Source: Candidatus Aminicenantota bacterium (GTDB lineage: Bacteria; Acidobacteriota; Aminicenantia; Aminicenantales; Aminicenantaceae). From it: a stretch of 8,923 bases of DNA. The DNA lies in assembly GCA_030673995.1 (NCBI GenBank), contig DAOUYU010000065.1, forward strand, positions 1 through 8,923. The letters are read 5' to 3'. Below the pieces are notes generated by a model. It saw only the letters and a program-made list of their open reading frames with translations, did not search any database and had not been told where the DNA came from. Shown here one piece after another: positions 1 to 5,110 of this stretch. Numbering within the stretch: position 1 is the stretch's first letter; each line of letters begins with the position of its first letter. The position numbers were made by a program, and so were the translations under genes.

Positions 1-27
1 AAATATTAGCTTGAAATGAGGATAAAA

Positions 28-186
28 ATGGAACCTAAAATTAAAGACACCAAGGGATTGAAAATTATGGCAGATACAATCCGGCGGGACATTATCAATA
101 TGCTTGCAGAAGCAGGCTCAGGGCACACTGCCGGACCGTTGGGCATGGCTGTTAAAGAAGTTCTGAAAATGAAAGGAGAAAGGTGA
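28..186 (+). pseudogene. Transketolase remnant: N-terminal start joined to a short tail (52 codons)
   Basis: A short ORF starts at ATG 28, with AGG six bases upstream, and stops at TGA 184-186. An in-frame ATG at 16 and a stop at 7-9 bound it upstream. Residues about 13-41 (IMADTIRRDIINMLAEAGSG, then HTAGPLGMA) match the N-terminal helix and the SGH thiamine-diphosphate region of transketolases. That enzyme transfers two-carbon units in the pentose phosphate pathway and is normally over 600 residues, or about 280 as a split N-subunit. Here the match ends at GMA and is followed by VKEVLKMKGER, which resembles a transketolase C-terminal helix. I infer an in-frame internal deletion that kept both ends, so no catalytic protein can result. 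The next gene overlaps or abuts the stop, suggesting they once formed an operon. It could also be an assembly collapse. The family match is good; the origin of the tail is uncertain. Confidence 0.6.
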
Positions 187-194
187 TCATCATG
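174..194 (+). promoter_or_regulatory. Two possible ribosome binding sites and starts for the dehydrogenase
   Basis: AGGAG at 174-178 lies four bases before GTG 183, and AAAGG at 179-183 lies eight bases before ATG 192. The GTG overlaps the upstream TGA stop (GTGA), a layout typical of translational coupling. The ATG has the better spacing and starts the protein as MEKFKVFVARK, which matches the usual length of the family. The ATG is therefore the likelier start, with GTG possible. Confidence 0.5.
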
Positions 195-1196
195 GAAAAA
201 TTCAAAGTTTTTGTTGCAAGGAAAATTCCGGAAATCGGGACTGAGATGTTAAAGAAGGCTGGCTTCGATGTCGATGTGAACGAGGATGAAGAAAAAGTTC
301 TGACAAAGCTGGAACTCATCGAAAAAGTCAAAAACAAAGATGCTCTTTTAAGCTTGCTGACAGACAAAGTGGATGAGGAAGTCTTGTCCTCCGCAGAAAA
401 CCTGAAGATCGTCGCCAACTATGCGGTTGGATTTAATAATATTGACATCGATGCTGCAACACGAAGAGGGATCCTGGTTTCGAACACTCCAGGCGTACTC
501 ACACAAACAGTCGCTGAGCATACATTCGCTTTGATGATCGCGGCAGCTCGAAGAATTGTCGAGGCAGATGAGTACACACGGCAGGGAAAATACAGGGCTT
601 GGGGCCCTCTTTTGTTTCTCGGGATGGATTTAAACGGAAAAACATTGGGTATAATCGGGTTAGGAAGAATCGGAAAGGCCGTCTCCAAAATAGCCGTAAG
701 GGGCTTTGATATGAAAGTCCTTTACTATGACAAATTCAAGGATGAGGCGTTCGAAAAAGAATATAACGCTGAAGATACGGACTTGGAAACCTTGCTCAAA
801 GAAGCAGACTTTATCACTATCCACGTGCCGCTCCTGTCTTCCACAAAACATCTCATCAGCTTTAATGAATTTAAGCTCATGAAGAAAGGTGCCATCCTTG
901 TCAACACGGCAAGAGGCTCGATCATCGATGAGAACGCCTTAATCGACGCTTTGGAAAACAAGAGAATCGCAGGGGCTGCTTTGGATGTTTTTGAATGTGA
1001 GCCCGAGATCTCCTGTGACCATAAATTTCCTCATCAGCTCAAGGGCTTTGACAACTTGATTCTTACACCCCACATTGCCTCTGCCTCAATAGAGACGAGA
1101 GGAAAAATGGCTGAGCTTACCGCGCAGAGCATAATCGATTTGGCTGGCGGCAAAACGCCTCAAAACGTAGTCAACACAGAAGCCCTGAAGAAGTAG
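183..1196 (+). CDS. D-2-hydroxyacid dehydrogenase, GyaR-like glyoxylate/hydroxypyruvate reductase
   Basis: A cytosolic NAD(P)-dependent dehydrogenase that reduces 2-oxoacids such as glyoxylate or hydroxypyruvate to D-2-hydroxyacids. The 337 residues (334 from ATG 192) are full length. Numbering from GTG, the substrate-binding part includes ANYAVGFNNID (78-88) and NTPGVLTQTVAEHT (101-114). The Rossmann fold carries GLGRIG (159-164). The catalytic set is Arg244 in NTARG, Glu273 in ECEP and His297 in TPHIAS, all present. Asp183 at the end of the second beta strand of the nucleotide domain suggests NADH rather than NADPH; this is an inference. Overall it reads very like archaeal and bacterial glyoxylate reductases. 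Phosphoglycerate dehydrogenase is less likely because there is no ACT domain. It follows the transketolase remnant directly and probably shared its transcript. Substrate is not certain. Confidence 0.9.
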   Translation: MIIMEKFKVFVARKIPEIGTEMLKKAGFDVDVNEDEEKVLTKLELIEKVKNKDALLSLLTDKVDEEVLSSAENLKIVANYAVGFNNIDIDAATRRGILVSNTPGVLTQTVAEHTFALMIAAARRIVEADEYTRQGKYRAWGPLLFLGMDLNGKTLGIIGLGRIGKAVSKIAVRGFDMKVLYYDKFKDEAFEKEYNAEDTDLETLLKEADFITIHVPLLSSTKHLISFNEFKLMKKGAILVNTARGSIIDENALIDALENKRIAGAALDVFECEPEISCDHKFPHQLKGFDNLILTPHIASASIETRGKMAELTAQSIIDLAGGKTPQNVVNTEALKK

Positions 1197-1217
1197 TAAT
1201 TTCCGGATATTTGGACG

Positions 1218-1235
1218 CCTTGAACAGCTTCAGGG
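1218..1235 (+). terminator. Weak hairpin after the dehydrogenase gene
   Basis: CCTTGAA (1218-1224) pairs with TTCAGGG (1229-1235) around the loop CAGC, with one G-T pair. It lies 22 bases after the dehydrogenase stop. No T-run follows, so intrinsic termination is doubtful; it may only protect the 3' end of the mRNA. Confidence 0.25.
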
Positions 1236-1238
1236 ACA

Positions 1239-1357
1239 TATCCCACACTCTCAATCCCTCCTTGACATCTTTTTGAGTCGTGATTTATAATTCTCACGAT
1301 GGTTGGAGGGGTAAATGTAAACAAAGATGCTCACTCAGCTCTCATACCTGTGGGATA
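1239..1357. repeat. 9-bp inverted repeat flanking the ATPase promoter
   Basis: TATCCCACA at 1239-1247 is repeated inverted as TGTGGGATA at 1349-1357. One arm lies 14 bases upstream of the -35 box and the other 15 bases before the ATPase start codon. The arms are 101 bp apart. They could be a pair of operator half-sites or the worn ends of a small insertion, or chance. Confidence 0.35.
1262..1291 (+). promoter_or_regulatory. Consensus sigma-70 promoter for the ATPase gene
   Basis: TTGACA at 1262-1267 and TATAAT at 1286-1291 are both perfect consensus boxes, separated by 18 bp. Transcription would begin near 1298, leaving a leader of about 75 bases before the ATPase start codon at 1373. A gene with this promoter is likely expressed strongly unless repressed. 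Confidence 0.75.
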
Positions 1358-1372
1358 AGAAGGGAGTTTTAA

Positions 1373-2170
1373 ATGTATGAAGAATATTGGGGTTTGAGCG
1401 AGAAACCGTTCCTCAGTACCCCTGATCCGCGATTTCTTTACAATTCCGCCCAATACCAAGAAGCCTTGACTCGCCTAATTTATACTATTCAGGAGGGACT
1501 TGGGGCAGGAATGCTGACCGGAATATTTGGATGCGGGAAAACTGTTATAGCCCAAACTCTCTTACTACAACTCAGTGGTGAGAAATATAAGACTGCTAAT
1601 ATAGCTAATCCACGACTTGATGATGTCGACCTTTTAAGAATGATTGTTCATCATTTAGGCATTACAGAACCACCCATAAGAAAAGCAGATGTTTTAAACA
1701 TTCTCCACGATATATTATTAAACAACATGAGAAATGGGAAGGAAACCATAATTATCATAGATGAGGCACACACTATAGATAACGACAATATTTTTGAGGA
1801 GCTAAGGCTACTTCTAAATTTTCAACTTAAAGATAGATTTCTCTTGACGTTACTTCTTGTGGGTCAACCAGAGCTAAAACAGAAGATTGATAAAAACATA
1901 CAATTGGAGCAAAGAATTAGCGTCAAGTGTTACTTAGGTAGTCTAAGCGCAGAAGACACACAGAATTATATTATCCATCGTTTAGCAGTAGCAAATAAGA
2001 CTGAGCCAATCTTTGCCGAGAAAGCTATTAGCTCAATCTTTAGTTACTCCGGGGGCATTCCAAGGAGAATAAATCGACTTTGTGACATGTGCTTATTAGC
2101 CGGATTTGCTAAGAAAACTGATAGGGTAGATGATGATGTTGTACAAGAAGAAATAAAGGGACTTGAGTGA
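1373..2170 (+). CDS. ExeA/GspA-family AAA ATPase, stand-alone form
   Basis: A 265-residue AAA+ ATPase of the ExeA/GspA type. The N-terminal signature MYEEYWGLSEKPF followed by TPDPRFLY (residues 16-23) is characteristic. Walker A is GIFGCGKT (50-57), Walker B IIIIDEAH (126-133), a sensor-1-like motif is GQPEL (164-168), Arg181 in EQRI may be the arginine finger, and GGIPRRINRLCD (227-238) is the sensor-2 end. Full ExeA has a membrane segment and a peptidoglycan-binding domain after the ATPase and helps assemble the type II secretin. Both are missing here, so that role is unproven. Similar short proteins occur with exopolysaccharide (PEP-CTERM) loci and with transposases. No such partner lies beside it. 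The start has AGGGAG six bases upstream and its own promoter. The codons are visibly more AT-rich than those of the dehydrogenase, hinting at separate acquisition. Confidence 0.85.
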   Translation: MYEEYWGLSEKPFLSTPDPRFLYNSAQYQEALTRLIYTIQEGLGAGMLTGIFGCGKTVIAQTLLLQLSGEKYKTANIANPRLDDVDLLRMIVHHLGITEPPIRKADVLNILHDILLNNMRNGKETIIIIDEAHTIDNDNIFEELRLLLNFQLKDRFLLTLLLVGQPELKQKIDKNIQLEQRISVKCYLGSLSAEDTQNYIIHRLAVANKTEPIFAEKAISSIFSYSGGIPRRINRLCDMCLLAGFAKKTDRVDDDVVQEEIKGLE

Positions 2171-2185
2171 TTAATAAAGAACACT

Positions 2186-2290
2186 TGTGACCTGCCCCCA
2201 TTTATTGTTACACATGCAAAGTTAGAGCTTCATGATCTTGGGCATGCCCCAAAAACTGGTCCAGTTAAAAATATAGTTTTCTGGTCTTTG
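2186..2290. repeat. Gene-free stretch with palindromes, possible worn insertion-sequence ends
   Basis: The 169 bp between the ATPase stop and tRNA-His hold no ORF of note. Two C-rich motifs of similar look, TGACCTGCCCCCA near 2187 and GGGCATGCCCCA near 2240, are followed by the palindrome AACTGG-T-CCAGTT (2254-2266). From memory, the order 'C-run, A-run, CTGGTCCAGTT' resembles terminal repeats of IS3-type elements. I cannot confirm this without a database, and no transposase remains. Confidence 0.3.
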
Positions 2291-2339
2291 GATTCATCTT
2301 ACAAGGATTTACTTATTATCTCTAAGAAAAAAGGGTATG

Positions 2340-2413
2340 GGTGAGTGAGGGGTCTCGAACCCCCAACCTCCGGATCCACAGTCCGGTGCTCTAACCAGTT
2401 GAGCTACACCCAC
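2340..2413 (-). tRNA. tRNA-His (anticodon GTG)
   Basis: Read on the - strand, the complete cloverleaf is visible. The acceptor stem is GTGGGTG/CACTCAC with one G-T pair, and the D arm is GCTCAACTGGTTAGAGC. The anticodon stem CCGGA/TCCGG holds the loop CTGTGGA with anticodon GTG, and the T arm is GGGGG-TTCGAGA-CCCCT. The base before the acceptor stem is G (from C2414) and the discriminator is C (G2340), giving the G-1:C73 pair specific to tRNA-His. The 3' CCA is not encoded. A T6 run follows ten bases beyond the 3' end. It delivers histidine to CAC/CAT codons. Confidence 0.95.
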
Positions 2414-2432
2414 CGTAAAGAGGGGAATTGAG

Positions 2433-2461
2433 ATTTTCGCATCTCTTCAGGATTATGTCAA
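2433..2461 (-). promoter_or_regulatory. Likely promoter for tRNA-His
   Basis: On the - strand TTGACA (2461-2456) is a perfect -35 box and GAAAAT (2438-2433) a four-of-six -10 box, 17 bp apart. Transcription would start close to 2426, about a dozen bases before the tRNA. A small inverted repeat GAGAT/ATCTC (2430-2434 with 2441-2445) lies within it. Confidence 0.5.
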
Positions 2462-2491
2462 TATGGAAAGAGCCGGACTTTTGAATCTTTT

Positions 2492-3676
2492 CTAGAAACC
2501 TTGGATCTTAAGGCTAATTATCTTTTCGGGTGAGAGTTTACTTTCCCATTTATCCTGAACATATTTGATGTATTTCTTATCGATTCCATGGATGCGGAAG
2601 CTGATCAATTTTGAAGGGGAGATGTCTTTGTATCCCAAGGAGTGAATGTCTTTGATGAAATCAAGAGACACGTCATGAATGGCGAAAGAGATGAGTTTGG
2701 ACGGAGATATTTCAGAATAGCCCAGGTCGTGAACACTCTTTATATACTTGGGTTCTACATCATGGATGCGGAAGCTGATCAGCTTGGATGAAGAGATATC
2801 TTTGTAACCGAGAGATTGAATCTCTCTAATAAACTTGCTTGAAATTCCATGTATGGAAAAAGAAATAATTCTAGATGGAGAGATGTCGGAATAGCCCAGC
2901 TTACGAAGGCTTTTAATGAAATCTTTTCGAATTCCATGGATACGGAAACTGATCAATTTCGAAGGCTCGATATTTTTAAAGCCTAATGAGTTCATGTCCT
3001 TAACGTATTGAACAGAGGCGCCATGGATGGCAAAGGATATAAGCTTAGATGGAGATATATCAGAATATCCAAGGCCATGAAGCTTTTTGATATACTCGGG
3101 CTCGACTCCATGGATGCGGAAGCTGATCAGTTTCGATGGGCTGATATCCTTGTACCCTAAAGCATGAATATCCTTTATGTAGTCGATTGAAACGTCGTGG
3201 ATGGCGAATGATATGAGCTTGGATAGAGATATACCAGAATAGCTAAGCTTGAATAAATCCTCGACATATTGTCTGGATACATCGTTCAAGCATAAAACCA
3301 GCATTTTTTTGTCGGTTATGCCTTCGAAGCCTTTGCTCGTGAGGAATCTTTTAAATTTGTTATCGGATTGAAATGAAAACTGTCCAGAGCCCGAATTTCC
3401 TGAGAATTTGCCCTGAAAGGAGATGGTTCCGGCATTACGGGTGAGTTTAAACGTGTGATCCTTCCCGAATTGTAAACCCGAAAAATCACTTTTCTTATAA
3501 TACTCACAGTAATTCCAATCCCCGTAAAAATCTTTGTTATCCGGGATGGACATCCGCATCTCGATTCTTTCTTTTCTGACTTTTGCTTTCCAGGTTCCCT
3601 CGATGGTATCCTGGGAACTCAAAGGAGCGGTTACGAAGCATAATAAGACACCTAGAGTTAATAAGATTTTCTTCAT
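2492..3676 (-). CDS. Secreted protein with small beta domain and nine 29-residue 'ISFRIHG' repeats
   Basis: The 394-residue product begins with a signal peptide (MKKILLTLGVLLCFVTAP, cleaved around residue 21), so it is exported. Residues about 22-108 are rich in beta-type alternation (GTWKAKV, GTISFQGKF, GSGQFSFQ). From residue 125 to the end the chain consists of 29-residue units starting at 125, 154, 183, 212, 241, 270, 299, 328, 357 and a final stub at 386, with no insertions. Consensus per unit: LISFxIHGV, then a helix xxYIKxLxxLGY, then xDISPSK. Similar beta domain plus repeat proteins are known to me from Acidobacteriota, sometimes beside M56/BlaR1-like sensors. Their function is unknown to me; a binding scaffold at the cell envelope is a guess. 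No partner gene is adjacent. The start is well supported by GGAGG five bases before ATG. The gene is monocistronic, followed by tRNA-His. Confidence 0.85.
   Translation of the reverse strand: MKKILLTLGVLLCFVTAPLSSQDTIEGTWKAKVRKERIEMRMSIPDNKDFYGDWNYCEYYKKSDFSGLQFGKDHTFKLTRNAGTISFQGKFSGNSGSGQFSFQSDNKFKRFLTSKGFEGITDKKMLVLCLNDVSRQYVEDLFKLSYSGISLSKLISFAIHDVSIDYIKDIHALGYKDISPSKLISFRIHGVEPEYIKKLHGLGYSDISPSKLISFAIHGASVQYVKDMNSLGFKNIEPSKLISFRIHGIRKDFIKSLRKLGYSDISPSRIISFSIHGISSKFIREIQSLGYKDISSSKLISFRIHDVEPKYIKSVHDLGYSEISPSKLISFAIHDVSLDFIKDIHSLGYKDISPSKLISFRIHGIDKKYIKYVQDKWESKLSPEKIISLKIQGF
2495..3304 (-). repeat. 87-bp tandem repeat array inside the secreted-protein gene
   Basis: Nine full copies of an 87-bp unit and a 27-bp stub encode the 29-residue repeats. 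The DNA similarity is strongest at 174-bp spacing. The phrase CATGGATGCGGAAGCTGATC (on the + strand) recurs near 2588, 2762 and 3110, with a variant near 2936. This points to growth by duplication of a two-unit block. Copies 1-8 (2522-3217) are the best conserved; the first unit and the stub have diverged. Confidence 0.9.
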
Positions 3677-3774
3677 CCTTTCCTCCGTTTAAATAGATAT
3701 TTTCATTTACCTGAATTATTCACGTTAATTAATACTTGTTTTCAGAGAAAAGGTTACCAGACAAAGCCGTAAAG

Positions 3775-3795
3775 CCCCTTGCTTTAGCAATGGGG
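3775..3795 (+). repeat. Left subterminal hairpin of the IS605-type relic
   Basis: CCCCTTGC (3775-3782) pairs with GCAA-T-GGGG (3787-3795) across a TTTA loop, with one bulged T. Such imperfect hairpins are what Y1 transposases recognise at element ends. Confidence 0.5.
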
Positions 3796-3846
3796 ATATA
3801 AGGCGCAAATTTTTCTTGCTTTTTGTATCGCAAGCTGCTATACCTT

Positions 3847-3945
3847 ATGTTGGCCGAAGGACATTCGGTATCAGCCTGTGGAGTGGAGACGTTGGTCGCC
3901 ACCGGGAAGCAGGAACTCCAAACACGAAAGCCCCTCGGGGTATAA
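3847..3945 (+). pseudogene. C-terminal remnant of TnpB (OrfB) RNA-guided nuclease
   Basis: In the frame ending at TAA 3943-3945 the DNA reads LAEGHSVSACGVETLV, then ATGKQELQTRKPLGV. The pattern GHxVxACG, a short gap, then KQE is the usual tail of TnpB proteins of IS200/IS605 elements. Full TnpB is about 360-400 residues and is an RNA-guided DNA nuclease with a RuvC fold. Here only some 30 codons remain, with no zinc ribbon and no RuvC residues, so nothing functional can be made. Upstream codons (3820-3846) do not look like TnpB. The remnant explains why the following DNA is structured like an omega RNA. Confidence 0.6.
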
Positions 3946-3980
3946 GTTGGAGAATCCCCGCGCTTTAGCGAGGGGGAGTT
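3850..3980 (+). ncRNA. omega-RNA-like (reRNA) 3' region of the tnpB relic
   Basis: In IS200/IS605 elements the guide RNA of TnpB overlaps the 3' end of tnpB and the right end of the element. Here that stretch has several possible stems: CCGAA/TTCGG (3854-3858 with 3864-3868), GGAGT/ACTCC (3880-3884 with 3915-3919), GGT/ACC (3894-3896 with 3901-3903), CTCCAA/TTGGAG (3916-3921 with 3947-3952) and the end hairpin 3956-3975. The second and fourth stems compete for the same bases, as in a switch or pseudoknot. Transcription is not shown; it may be a silent relic. Confidence 0.4.
3956..3975 (+). repeat. Right subterminal hairpin of the IS605-type relic
   Basis: CCCCGCGC (3956-3963) pairs with GCGAGGGG (3968-3975) around TTTA with one G-A mismatch. 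The same loop as the left hairpin, and placed shortly after the tnpB stop, as expected for a right end. Confidence 0.55.
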
Positions 3981-4014
3981 GTCAAAGCTTTCGCTCAGAT
4001 GACAATTTAAATTG
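3979..4014. repeat. Short palindromic repeats right of the IS relic
   Basis: TTGTCA (3979-3984) and TGACAA (4000-4005) form an inverted repeat, and CAATTTAAATTG (4003-4014) is a perfect 12-bp palindrome. Read on the - strand the first part gives TTGTCATCTGAGCGAAAGC. This resembles the widespread interspersed repeat containing TCTGAGCGAAGCGAAG, a resemblance recalled from memory. Confidence 0.35.
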
Positions 4015-4024
4015 CCATGGTGTT

Positions 4025-4083
4025 GAAAAAGGGGACAGGCAACTTTTTCCATCAACAGAAAAAGTAGATCTGTCCCCTTTTTC
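4025..4083. repeat. 59-bp hairpin of the GGGGACAG type; possible terminator of the era operon
   Basis: GAAAAAGGGGACAG (4025-4038) pairs perfectly with CTGTCCCCTTTTTC (4070-4083). Inside it ACTTTTTC (4042-4049) pairs with GAAAAAGT (4058-4065), leaving a small internal loop and an 8-base apical loop: 22 base pairs in all. Elements of this look are scattered in many genomes as REP-like palindromes, often linked to REP-associated Y1 transposases. Because both strands end in a T5 run, it could also terminate transcription. It lies about 70 bp after the era stop on the - strand. Confidence 0.6.
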
Positions 4084-4151
4084 TTAACTGGTTGCTCGCA
4101 ATGGCAATAAAAATTAAATTATAAATGTCTGAAAGGTCTGACTCTGCTGTC

Positions 4152-5063
4152 TTATTGTCCTTCGATGAGATCCAGGACATTTGCCGAGTCACGCCATTTT
4201 TCCTTGACCTTTACCCATAAATCCAGATAGACCCGTGTGCCTAGAATTTGCTCTAATTCCAGGCGGGCTTGAGTGCCTATTGCCTTTATTCGATTTCCCT
4301 GTCTGCCGATGACGATTCTTCGATGGGATTCCCTTTCGACAAAAATTGTGGCCTTGATGTAATGCCCTTGTTTTTTCTTCGTTTCCTGTTTGCCGGGCGA
4401 AGAATATTTTGTATCTTCTATGTTATCGATATGGACTGCGGTTACAAAAGGGAGCTCTTGCTCGACATGGCGGAGAACTTTTTCCCGGATAATTTCTGAT
4501 AGAAGGAATCTCTGAGATTGAACGGATATTTCATCATCGGAGAAAATCTTTTCTGCTTCTGGCAAGTGCTCGTATATCAGTTTTTCGAGGATGTCGAGCT
4601 GAGTACCTTTCAGAGCCGAGATGGGAATGATCTCCTTAAAATCCAGAAGGCTTTTGTATTTATCTATAAGGAGAAGGATCTTCTCTTTTTTTACGATGTC
4701 CACCTTGTTGATCAACAAAAATATGGGGGTTGAAATATCTTTTAACGTTTCTATGACAAACTGGTCTCCGTGTCCGAACTTCTGGTTGGCATCGATGAGT
4801 AAGTTGATCAGGTCAGATGTTTCAAGCGCAGAGTAGACAAAGCTCATCATTCGTTTGTTCAATCTATGCAAAGGCCTGTGAATGCCCGGATTGTCCACAA
4901 AGATGATCTGTCCTTTCTCTGTGGTCTTGATACCAAGGATACTGTTTCTTGTTGTTTGGGGCTTGTTGGATACAATGGCCACCTTTTGACCTAGAATTTT
5001 GTTAAGCAGGGTGGATTTTCCCACATTGGGTCGCCCGATCAAAGCCACATACCCGACTTTCAT
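4152..5063 (-). CDS. era: GTPase Era, 16S rRNA/30S ribosome assembly factor
   Basis: Era binds the 3' end of 16S rRNA and checks 30S subunit maturation, hydrolysing GTP at the membrane-associated ribosome. The product is 303 residues, the usual length. GTPase motifs: G1 GRPNVGKS (10-17), G2 PQTTR (35-39), G3 DNPG (57-60), G4 NKVD (119-122), G5 SALKG (149-153). The C-terminal KH RNA-binding domain shows VIGRQGNRIKAIG (251-263) and YLDLWVKVKEKW (279-290). G3 normally reads DTPG; the Thr to Asn change keeps the essential Asp and Gly. The ATG start has AGGA about five bases upstream. It is the last gene of the pgpH-ybeY-CNNM-era operon, separated by 123 bp of repeat-containing spacer from the CNNM gene. 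Its neighbour YbeY acts on the same rRNA end, so the grouping is functional. Confidence 0.97.
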   Translation of the reverse strand: MKVGYVALIGRPNVGKSTLLNKILGQKVAIVSNKPQTTRNSILGIKTTEKGQIIFVDNPGIHRPLHRLNKRMMSFVYSALETSDLINLLIDANQKFGHGDQFVIETLKDISTPIFLLINKVDIVKKEKILLLIDKYKSLLDFKEIIPISALKGTQLDILEKLIYEHLPEAEKIFSDDEISVQSQRFLLSEIIREKVLRHVEQELPFVTAVHIDNIEDTKYSSPGKQETKKKQGHYIKATIFVERESHRRIVIGRQGNRIKAIGTQARLELEQILGTRVYLDLWVKVKEKWRDSANVLDLIEGQ

Positions 5064-5110
5064 TTTATCCTGTCTATTCCGCTTTTCATTCCTTGTATTG
5101 ACATTTTTTC

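Larger units (their letters stand above)
3761..3984 (+). mobile_element. Internally deleted IS200/IS605-type element (tnpB relic with both ends)
   Basis: This stretch carries a hairpin with a TTTA loop near its left side (3775-3795), the last codons of a TnpB gene (stop 3943-3945), and a second TTTA-loop hairpin at the right (3956-3975). Left and right sides share AAAGCCCC and CAAAG phrases (3763-3767 and 3983-3987). IS200/IS605 elements have subterminal hairpins rather than inverted repeats and make no target duplication, which fits. Most of tnpB and any tnpA are missing, so it cannot move by itself. The exact ends are uncertain. The left hairpin might instead be the right end of a second, older copy. 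Confidence 0.55.

Noticed and set aside
1306..1320. Leader mini-ORF (GGAGGGG then ATG TAA) in the ATPase 5' leader
   Set aside because: A start followed at once by a stop is easily chance; nothing else supports an attenuator.
1197..2340. tRNA-His-bounded integrative element containing the ATPase
   Set aside because: I looked for a copy of the tRNA 3' end on the far side (1197-1372) and found none, and there is no integrase in the window.
2495..3304. Regular spacing suggesting a CRISPR array
   Set aside because: The 87-bp periodicity is continuous coding repeat with no distinct spacers; each unit translates in one frame into the same 29-residue motif.
3729..4087. ORFs of 108 (-) and 69 (+) codons across the IS relic and hairpin
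   Set aside because: They run over end hairpins, the tnpB tail in another frame and palindromes; composition and lack of family resemblance mark them as chance ORFs.
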